64,000 nucleotides of DNA from Acanthornis magna (Eukaryota; Chordata; Aves; Passeriformes; Acanthizidae), in contig JAWUZG010000332.1 of NCBI GenBank assembly GCA_036785705.1, forward strand, positions 4,154,001-4,218,000, given 5' to 3'. The position numbers and the translations under genes are program-made. Shown piece by piece: positions 44,911-54,330 of the stretch (its first letter is position 1; each line of letters starts with the position of its first letter). The notes beneath the pieces were generated by a model. That model was not told where the DNA came from. It did no database searches and saw nothing but the letters and a program-made list of their open reading frames with translations.

Positions 44911-47900
44911 GTCAGTGGCTCTTGCCTTCCTCGCTCTGCCATTTCTCAGCCTCCCCCTGAGCAGTTTTTCCTGGAGCCGGGCTCCGCCCTCGCGGCGCGT
45001 GTGCGGTCCGTGCTTCATGGTCGTTTATCCTTTGACTGTTGGTTATCCTTCGTCTTCATGGTGTGGAATGTGTTACACTGCTGCGGGTTTTTTATGCCAC
45101 TGTGATCTTTTCTGTTCCTCTTATGTTAAGGACGGTGAGGTCTACAAAATACTTAAACCTTGGTGCCCTCTTTCGTTCTGCAAAGTTGAATGAAATACTT
45201 TTTTGTCTTGCAGCCTCTCGTGACTCTTGCCTTTTTGATGGCACTGAGAATGGAGTTCATATATATGTCACTTTCTTCTCTGTTAAGTAATTTTAGAACC
45301 TTCAGTGGCGGTTTAAGAATCAATTGCAGTCTGTCTTGAAGCCACATATTTTTTGTTGTCTACTCAGCTTGGCGTTCCCCTGTATGGAAAATATTTTGCC
45401 ATTTTCCTATGTAGAGCTTCAGAGTCATTAACTCTTTCTGCAGTTCTTTTCAGCACACCTATATTTTAACTCTATTCCATAGGGTAATATGTCCTGTAAT
45501 TTTTGATGCGTCAGTGTCGTGACTTTCTGAGATCCCCTCATGAGTTATTAAATGGAACAACTCCTGATAAAGATCTCTGCCCAACTGCTGTGTTTACCTT
45601 ACCTTGCTGGTGTTACCAGGTCTGGTTTCCTGCCCTCTGTGTAGTTAATCACAACACTGAGTGCCTCCTTCAGCCTTCATTCATTCTGAGTGTAGGATCT
45701 TCACTTGCCTACCTTTCCCTGTCTTACAGGTGGGGCAGTTCTAATGAATGTCTTGCTTTTGACTGCTGCAAATTGCTGGTTTCCAGTTTTTTCTTAATCA
45801 GAAGTCTGTCCTCATTTTTGATTCACCTCTGAAACAGAAATCATGTTAAGTTCTTGCCTCTTCACCTCGCATGACATATATTAGTTTGTGAAGTACTACA
45901 GGATTACTATGGACATGAAAAAGACATGCATTTCACATTTCCCCCTTCTAAATATGATTTAAATGCACTTTCTTATGCAAGGTACTTAATTGCAGGAGAA
46001 CATGAACCAAAGTAGAGTCAAAATATGCAGCTATAGTGCTAGATCGAGCAAGACATATTGGTAGAGGACTTGATTTTGGTGGATTAATGTCTGTAGAAGC
46101 ACTCCAGTTTGGTTTCTGACTTGGCTCGTCCCTTGTATCCAGCAGTTGTAGGCGTTGTATTTCTAGGGTGTTGTGGGGTTTTAACATTAATTTATTTGTG
46201 TTTATTTAATTTCATTTCCTTTCTCCTTTCCCTGAGAGTATTTTTAAAAATAAACTGATTTTTTTGGTCTCATTGTGTGTTTGCCGTCTGATGATCACGT
46301 GCATACAAACATGGATGACGCTTGAAACTCCCAATTTCCACAGAGAGTGATTTAGCTTGTCTTTCTCAGATGTGTCAGCACTTGTGAATGTGAGCCATGC
46401 TGCCAAATAATGCTCTTTGATTTCAGAATTTGTGACCCTTGCCATCACTGTGGTTCATTGTGTCATAGTTAAAGGTCAATTTTACTTCGAGAGAATGCTG
46501 TGAGGCTTCAGATTTCATTTGTTTCTTCCCTCATAGAAATGGATGAATAAATACTAGAAATACAGCAGGGATTTGAGAGGATGGAAAAAAACCTGTTTGC
46601 TTTTTCAGCCCTGCTGAAATTTTTAACAGTGATCCTTGAACACAGGCCTGACAATGGAGACCTAGAAATAAATCAAGACGATAGTTAGAATGGCAACAGG
46701 TGTAATTCAAAATTATCTATCAAGGGACCTACATGGACTTTTCTAGCATTTGGTATGGGGGTTTTTTGTTTGGTTTTTTTTTCTTTGTTTTTGTTTGGTT
46801 GGGTTTTTGTGGTTTTTTGTTTTTGTTTGTGTTTTGGTTTGGTTTGGTTTTGGTTTGTTTTTTACCTCCGGGTGCATCATTAATTCTTCCTGTGGTAGAA
46901 CCAGCAACTCAGTAAGCTGTGAAATCATCTGGTTTATGTTACTGCCTGGCCTACGTGGCAGGGTAGCAGAAAGTGCTGTAGTTGTGTAGGGAAAAGGTTC
47001 TGAGCTATTTATGTCAGTAGATGAGGTGAGAGTCTGGGAATGTGCTATGAAATGAACTGTGCCTTGCCAGACCATTGGTGCAGCCTTTTGTCTTGTCTTC
47101 AGTTGTGTCATGGCTGGAAGACTGTGCTGTGTCCTGCAGCAGCTCATCTCCATCAGACACGGGCACATTATTTTTTCCATTCTGTGAGCGCCTACTTGCC
47201 TAAAAATGGCACGTCTTGATCTGCCAAGAACTTGATCTTCCTTGTGCAGCTACTCCTGGGGGACAAAACCTACAGGAAATAGTTTACTGACACGTAAAAA
47301 TGAGATAGTTCAGGTTCCCTGAGCCATTTCACCCTCCTGAGTGGATTTCTGCTTGGTCAGTCATGTTTATAATATCAAATTAGGGAGTTCCTGATGGAGT
47401 TGAAAGTCTTTGGAACTGGTATGCACCGATGCTTTACACGGTTGGAACTATGCTTCAGAAGGCAATATAATTCTGCTATGGACAGACACAGGTACTTTTT
47501 GTAATATGATGGGTTTACTATATTATTTACTCTATAAAAAACAAGGAGAGTGTGTTGGATTGCTCAGCTACATCCCTGTCACAAAGCCATGGAAAGGTAA
47601 GCAATTTCTGTTTCTTTCTAGCATTCCTGGACTAGACCTAAAAGCATCAAATGTAAATATATGTCTTCTGAAGACCTGAATACTTTCTATATATGGAAGA
47701 TCAAGGATACAGTCCTCTTCTGCAGAGGAAAGAGCTCAAATATCTTCAAGAAGAAAATATAAATGAGGAAACTGAGTTATGCCTCATGAGGCGTAAGGGA
47801 AGATGAAGTCCGGAGATCACAAGTGGGGGAGGCTTTATGCAGTGAAGATATTCCTAGGTATGATTCCTGGGTTAATATAGGCATTAAATTATATGTACAT

Positions 47901-47927
47901 TTTGGCAAGTGTACATCTCAAAGTGCC
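44911..47927. other. Spacer 6, unlike spacers 0-5
   Basis: No gene is seen. I find none of the recurring spacer blocks, no CAGGTAAGT module in the usual context and no long purine tract until just before exon G. It is mostly AT-rich unique sequence. A 12-bp palindrome (GCCTCATGAGGC) lies at 47781-47792. Short open frames, including 46743-47180 on the minus strand across the T/G repeat, are unsupported. Confidence 0.6.
46757..46863 (+). repeat. T/G-rich low-complexity stretch
   Basis: About 107 bases made almost only of T and G, with repeated TTTTTGTTTGG and GGTTT motifs. It may be the reverse-strand tail of a retroposon; no body is recognised next to it. Confidence 0.85.
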
Positions 47928-47990
47928 TTTAGGAACGAGACGAGGAAGAGCAGAGGAGGAGAAGGGGAGGAGACAAAAGAGCCAACTATT
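47928..47990 (+). repeat. Short purine-rich tract upstream of exon G
   Basis: About 60 bases with few pyrimidines (GAGGAAGAGCAGAGGAGGAG type). It is much shorter than those before A-F but on the same strand. Confidence 0.7.
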
Positions 47991-48135
47991 ATCGCTGCGG
48001 AGATAGGCAATGTTCGGAAGGGAAATCGCGGATCACGTCGGCCGAGCGGGCGGAGCCACGGCTCGTCCGTCCCCGAGCGGCGTCGCTGCGGCAGGAGGGC
48101 AGCAGGCGGATACTCACGGAAGGAGCCGCGATCGG

Positions 48136-48150
48136 ACACCAGGTGCCGCT
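48136..48150 (+). promoter_or_regulatory. CSE/CTCF-like promoter element of exon G
   Basis: ACACCAGGTGCCGCT matches the usual CTCF core (CCACCAGGGGGCGCT) at 12 of 15 bases and shares GGTG-CGCT with the elements of A-F. Its CGCT is 221 bases before the ATG at 48371. The surrounding promoter is unrelated to those of A-F. Confidence 0.6.
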
Positions 48151-48370
48151 GTTGGCCGCGAAGACGCCGTGAGAGACGGAAGGGCGGCAGCTCCTCCCCG
48201 AGCCGCGGTCACGGTGCCGTCAGAGGGAGGAAGGATGCGGTGCACCGGCCCGGGCGGGGCGCCGAGAAAGCGGAGCGGCGACCCGCTCCGCCCAGGGAGC
48301 CCTTAAGACGGCCGTCCGGGGGGCGGCGGAGGGCCGGTCAGGGAACACGGGGGGGCCAGAGGCAGCGGCG

Positions 48371-50899
48371 ATGGGCGAGGGTTGGTGTCCGGCGGTGGTG
48401 CGGGTGCTGGTGCTGCAGGCGGCCTGGGCGCTGGCGGGCGGGCAGGTGCGCTACTCGGTGCCGGAGGAAGCCAAGGCCGGCACGGTGGTGGGGCGTCTGG
48501 CGCAGGACCTGGGCCTGGAGGCGGGCGAGGCGGAGGCGCGGCGGCTGCGGCTGGTGGCGCAGGGCCGGCGGGCGAGCGTGGAGGTGAGCGGGGCGAGCGG
48601 CGCGCTGCTGGTGAGCTCGCGGCTCGACCGGGAGGAGCTGTGCGGCAAGAGCGCGCCGTGCGCGCTGCGGCTGGAGGTGCTGGTGGAGCGGCCGCTGCGC
48701 GTCTTCCACGTGGAGCTGGAGGTCACCGACATCAACGACAATGCCCCCATTTTCCGTGCGGACGAAGAAGCCCTTAACATCGCGGAATCATCTCTACCGG
48801 GGTCTCGTTTCCCGCTGGAGGGCGCATCAGATGCGGATATCGGAGTGAACGCGGAGCTCTCCTATAAACTCAGCCCCAGCGAGTACTTCAGTCTTGATCA
48901 TCAGGGGAATAATGACCAGAGCACGTCTTTGGCTCTTATTTTAACGAAAGGTTTGGACCGCGAGACGATTCCGGTGCACCGGTTGGTGTTGACGGCGAGT
49001 GACGGGGGCCGGCCGTCTCTAACGGGCACAATGGAGCTGGTGATCTCGGTGCTGGACGCGAACGACAACCCACCCCAGTTCAACCAGTCGGTGTATAAAG
49101 TTAAAGCCCTAGAGGGTTCAGAGCAGGGGACTCTGCTCGTCACGCTTAATGCCGCAGACCCCGACGAAGGGATCAATAGCGATATTATATATTTATTTAG
49201 TAGACATGTTAGTGAAAAAGTTAAAGAAATGTTTACCATCGACGAAAAAAAAGGAGAAATCACACTACAAGGCAAGTTAGACTATGAAGAAATGGACAGT
49301 TACGAGATCTCTGTAGAAGCAAGAGACAAAGGCTCCCCCCCGCTGTCTGGCCACTGCAAGGTGGTGCTGGAGGTGCTGGACGTGAACGACAACGCGCCGG
49401 AGGTGTGGGTGACGTCGCTGTCGGTGCCGGTGCCGGAGGACGCGTCGGTGGGGACGGTGGTGGCGCTGCTGAGCGTGTCGGACCGGGACTCGGGGGCGAA
49501 CGGTCGCGTGCGGTGCTGGGTGTGGCCGGCGTCGCCGTTCGGTCTGGAGGCGACATTCGCGGGCTCGTACTCGCTGGTGCTGCGCGAGGCGCTGGACCGG
49601 GAGCGCGTGTCGGAGTACGAGGTGGAGGTGCGTGCGGAGGACGGCGGAGCGCCGCCGCTGCGCGCCAGCCGCGGGGTGCGCGTGCCGGTGTCGGACGTGA
49701 ACGACAACGCGCCGGCGTTCGCGCAGGCGGTGTACACGGTGCTGGCGCGGGAGAACAACGCGGCGGGCGCGGAGCTGGCGCGGCTGTGGGCGCGGGACCC
49801 GGACGAGGCGGGCAACGGGCGCGTGAGCTACTCGGTGTGGGAGGGCGGCGTGGCCGGGGCCGCGGGCTCCTTGTCGTCGTCGTCGGGAGGCGGCGTGTGG
49901 CGTTCGGCGTCGAGCTACGTGTCGGTGGACGCGGAGAGCGGGCGTCTGTGGGCGCTGCAGCCCTTGGACTACGAGGAGCTGCAGGTGCTGCAGTTCGAGG
50001 TGCGTGCGGTGGACGCGGGGGAGCCGCCGCTGTGCGGCAACGCCACGGTGCAGCTCTTCGTGCTGGACGAGAACGACAACGCGCCGGCGCTGCTGCCGCC
50101 CGCGGGCTCGGGGCCGGAGGCGGGCGCCGTGGCGGCCGAGGCTCCGGCGGCGGTAGCGGCGGGGGTATCGGGGGCGGTGTCGGGCACGCTGTGGGCGTGG
50201 GCGGCGTGGGGGGCGCCGGCGGGGCAGGTGGTGGCGAAGATCCGCGCGGTGGACGCCGACTCGGGCTACAACGCGTGGCTGCGCTACGAGCTGTGGGAGC
50301 CGCGGGGCAAGGGCCCGTTCCGCGTGGGGCTCTACAGCGGCGAGGTGAGCACGGCGCGGGCGCTCGAGGAGGCGGACGGCCCTCGCCAGCGGCTGGTGAT
50401 CGTGGTGCGCGACCACGGCGAGCCGGCGCGCTCGGCCACGGCCACGCTCAGCGTGTCGCTGGTGGAGGCGGCCGAGGCGGCGCTGGCCGCGGGATCCTCG
50501 TCGTCGTCGTCGTCGTTGTTGTCGGGGCTGCGTCCGGCGTCGGGCGCGGAGAGCGGCTCAGGTGCGGCGAGTGCGGCGACGAACGTGTGGCTGGTGGTGG
50601 CCATCTGCGCCGTGTCGAGCCTGTTCCTGCTGGCCGTGGTGCTGTACGCGGCGTCGCGCTGGGCGCCGCGGGCGGCCGTGCTCTCGGGGCCCGGGCCCAC
50701 GACGCTCGTGTGCGCCAGCGAAGTGGGCAGCTGGTCGTACTCGCAGCGCCACAGCCGGAGCCTGTGCGTGGCGGACGGCGCGGGCAAGAGCGACCTCATG
50801 GTTTTCAGCCCCAACTTCCCTCCGCCTCCGCCCGGCCCCGCTGCAGAAAACGGTTCTGCTGGGAAGGGGTCCTCTCTCTCCCCTCTTGCTTCAAGCCTG
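48371..50899 (+). CDS. PCDHA: Protocadherin alpha variable exon G, the last alternate exon before C1
   Basis: Encodes 843 residues. From the signal peptide to the middle of the cytoplasmic piece it matches the shared scaffold, except for EC2-EC3. EC2 opens FRADEEALNIAESSLPG and has YKLSPSEYFSLDHQGNNDQ, where the other exons have YTLSPSEHF. EC3 (VKALEGSEQGTLLVTLNAAD) is the most different of the seven and has no NAT sequon. The EC2-EC3 junction is DANDNPP. After PPPPPGPAA the ending is unlike the others: ENGSAGKGSSLSPLASSL, then the donor CTG|GTAAGA, still phase 0. The start and stop of similarity fall at the ATG and about 60 bases before the donor. It should splice to the same constant exons as the others. 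Confidence 0.93.
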
Positions 50900-51145
50900 G
50901 TAAGAGTCTTCGAAAACTTTTATTTTTGTTTCTCTCTCTTTGCTAGTACTATTTACTCAGTACATGGATCTTCGATGTATTAAAAGACCTTTTCTGTTCT
51001 AAGAGTTTTTGGACGAAGTCCTAAGTTTGTAGTTAGTTGGATATAGGTCTAATGATCTGCCTTAGACATGCGTGTCCGCATTTTGAAATTTAATTGTCTC
51101 GTTACATGAATGCCTCTCAAAATTTTCTCCTTTTTTCTCTTTTCC

Positions 51146-51171
51146 TTTTTTTTTTTTTTTTTTTTTTTTTT
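51146..51171 (+). repeat. T26 homopolymer
   Basis: Run of 26 T preceded by T/C-rich sequence. This could be a reverse-strand retroposon tail. Confidence 0.9.
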
Positions 51172-53127
51172 CTCCTCTGCCGACTTGGCAATACTCCTGT
51201 TAGGGGATATTTTATTTTCCTGTATTAAGCGCCTTTCAAGCTGTGCATTGTTCCGTACTTTGATATCTCCCTCAAGATGAATGTAATTATATCTTTGAAC
51301 CAGGTGAATTTACGCCTGATTTGATGGGTATTGTGCGCCAAGACGTGCTTGTGGGTGTTTTTACTTACAAACTTTCTGTTTAGTGGAACTCACCACTCTT
51401 GAGAAACTGAAATACATGAGGTGTTAATTTTGGGGCAGAGTGAGCGGATGAAATATTGGTGGTGGTCGTGAACCTTGTTCTGTTTCTGGAAGTCCAGCCA
51501 AATCGTGTGCGTGTGTGAGGGTGGAGTGAAGTAAAAGATAAGATGCTTTGTGAAAAAATTTAGGACGGTTTGATGGAGGTAGTGCTCCTCGGCCATTCCC
51601 CGCGACGTGATCTCATTCTTCATAGTGATGCGACGTCTCTTTTATCCTATCCGCACAGAAATGCACTCAAGAAGAGTCCACATTTGGTGGGAGTGGAGAG
51701 AGGCGGGGAAAGTGGTTAAGGGAAAATTACAAGAGAAAATTTATATGTGTGGTGTTCAATAGCCCGGGGATGGTAGGTTGAAATCTTTTGGCTCTCCCAG
51801 CAGTAGAGCAGAAAAAACAAGAGAACACAGTTTTGATACTAGTTGCCTCTGTGATTTCCCGGCGCGGAAAGCAATTCTTTAGTTACCGCGTTGTTTTCGA
51901 CACCGCTATTTTTCAGCTGATCTTGTCCCTGCGCTGATGGCACTGAGTTGATTCTGTTCTCATCTCGGCCAGCTTCAAAGCACTCTGTGATAAGACGTTA
52001 GGGTCATGTTTAGTGCTTCTTATTCAGTATCAGAAAATTAAACCAATTTGTGAGTGGAAAAGTTGAGATCTAGCTCATTTAATTTTCTCTGTAGCTTAAA
52101 AGCGACGCCTGTAAAGCTCCCGGCGTAATAAGAACAAACTCTAATATAATTTCGTGTTATGCATTAAATTTGTTTGGTTAACCCCCATATTTTAAAGACA
52201 CAATTGATATCTGTAACGCGGTGTTTTTATTTCGATAACGTTGTTGGTTGGGTTTTGCGCTAGTAGAGCTCTTTAGACGAAGGACACGGACTGAAGAACT
52301 TAAATGACTGATCGTTGTTTCCAGAATTACGAGAATAGTGCTTATAGGTGTACCGAAAACAACAACGAAATTTGAAAACTTCATGTCCTTTTTAAAAAAG
52401 TATCGTAGGAGTGAGTGGGCTGCCTCTCGTTGATCCATAAAAAAGCATTTGAATGCGTCCTACGATTTTCTCTTTTCTTCTTTTAGATCACTGAGTACCG
52501 GCTTTCCGTTTGAGTTCTTTGTGTATTTGCTGGGGGTTGTTTATTTAGTCTCCTTTGGTCGTGAACGGGAGTCGTGTGCTTAAGGGGAGTGGGTCACCAC
52601 CACTCAACTATGCGTGAACTACCTTCACTTGGGAGTAGCAAGGTTTACCCCAGCGCAGTAAAACTGTCACTTCTCTCCTTTATTCCCATGGATGTGATGG
52701 AACCACGATTTTCTAAATGAAAGACTTCTGTTTTAAGCTTATAAACCGATTTAACTATCTCTGTAGAAGATGAGAAACAGCATTTGGGCATAGGTGTGGG
52801 AAGCGACTCGTTTCTTTAGGCTGTGATTAAGGGCAACGTGGGGTCTCTTAGTGCCGACCGTTTGGGGCAGGGGAGGATTTAGCTTCTCTTCGGTTCCTCT
52901 TGGGCTCTCTGACTGTAGCAATGAGTTGAAGACCTTATCGTGTTTTGTTATAGACGTAGACTGTCAATAAAATATTTCAATATTTCTGTTAGAAACATAA
53001 AGGAATCATAACTTTAGAAACAGCTCGTGGATGCTTTTACTTCGTGGTATAGTCTGGGGAGGAGTCGTTAACAGAAGGTTCTAGAGTGTCTGTCAGTATC
53101 TTGAACAAACGATGCCGGTTTCGCGCA

Positions 53128-53350
53128 GGGCTGTCAGTCGCTGCAAGCCCAGTCTCTCACCGCTGCACATTGTTCTGGAGAGTGATGCTGATTAACGCGA
53201 TGTTATCAGGCAGAGCGGAATCCCGGCAGCCGAGGCGGGGCTTGCAGCCGGGAGCGCTGCCGAGCGCTTCTGCGAGCGGTTCCGGGAGCGGGAGAGGCGG
53301 AGGTGAAGCGGCTGCAGCGCCTGCTCCGCCGCGGTGGCCGGAGGCTGCTA
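53128..53350 (+). promoter_or_regulatory. Possible relict or orphan variable-exon promoter
   Basis: 'gtcgctgcaagcccag' at 53137-53152 matches 14 of 16 bases of the sequence at the CGCT box of exons A, B, E and F ('gtcgctgcaggctcag'). A GC-rich leader follows, and an ATG at 53350 lies 208 bases after CGCT, a spacing like that of the real exons. No cadherin repeats follow the ATG, and the frame stops after about 35 codons. It may be a decayed exon start, a promoter for a noncoding RNA, or chance. Confidence 0.3.
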
Positions 53351-54330
53351 TGCAGCTTCAAAACGGGATTTTACAGGCGGGGAAATGCTCGGCACGGCTG
53401 CCTCGAAGGAGCTGTCAGGGACTCCGAGTGCTCGGCTCGGAGCCGCTCCCCTAGCGGGACTGAGCCCCCGTACCCGCTGTCGCTGGTGTCCTCCCCCGCA
53501 GCTTCCGTCAAGTCCGGTGGTCTCTGACTGGGGGTCAATAGACTTATCTGTGTCCTCGTGTTAAAGAGACTAATCCTTGCCCGCGATATACTCACTAGCA
53601 CGTTGTGGGTCCCTGTTTGTATGGCTTCATGCGGCTAATGACGATTTTCGTGGGAATCTAGAAATCCTCTGCGTATGAGATTGTTAGTCCAGGCTCCTGA
53701 TGGCTAAAAGTCATCTCTGCTCGCGCATCCCCACGGAGCAGCTGCGAGCTTTTTGAAGGGCACACTGACACTACTGCTCGCCCTGCCAGCAGGCACAGCC
53801 TGCCTTGGCAAAGAAGAGAGGCTCAGAGCTGCCGGGAAAAGAGCGGATCAGCCCAGCGATGCTGCCAAAAGTTCTGTCGGCCCCGTCCGCCGGGAGAAGC
53901 GCGGGACTGAGAGTGAGCCCGGGGTGGGGGGGCCCCAGCAGGGTACAGGGCGGGCTGCCTGCCGCACCTCCCTAGCAGGAGGAGCCCGGTGTTTCGAGTC
54001 TCCGGGGTACTACCGTCCTTCCTCTTGTGTCTGCCCCCACGTGAAAGGTGATAGCGGGGTCCCTGCACCTCCGTCGGCGGCTCCGCGCTGGCGATTTGGG
54101 CTCGGTCCGAGGTCCGGTCGCCCTCGGCTCGCAAGCAGACCCTCTTTACTGTCGGGCTTCCATCACTGTGCGAGCTTTTCATGTGCTTCTTCAAGGCGGC
54201 GGTGAGGGCGGGAGCTGCCGGTCCGTCCGGGGACAGCTGCCGCCGCACGGAGCTCATCGGTTTCCGTGGGAGGAGAAACAGCAGAACTGTTGCCTGTTCT
54301 CCTTCACGGATTCCCCTGCTGTCTCCCGCT
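53215..54330. other. Orphan CpG-rich region
   Basis: About 1.1 kb of GC-rich, CpG-containing sequence between the last alternate exon and C1, with a less rich stretch near 53530-53740. Open frames such as 53753-54205 lack recognisable domains. In this locus other CpG-rich regions mark promoters and variable exons, so a promoter or a decayed exon is plausible. Confidence 0.5.

Noticed and set aside
4828..50899. PCDHB or PCDHG identity of exons A-G
   Set aside because: GSWSYSQ and the DSGYNAWL wording in EC6 with this cytoplasmic piece are alpha-type, and C1 follows in the same orientation. PCDHB exons are unspliced single-exon genes, while these end in phase-0 donors.
53753..54205. Open frame of 150 codons in the orphan CpG-rich region
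   Set aside because: GC-rich sequence gives long frames by chance; no domain or ATG context of note, and its start is not an ATG.
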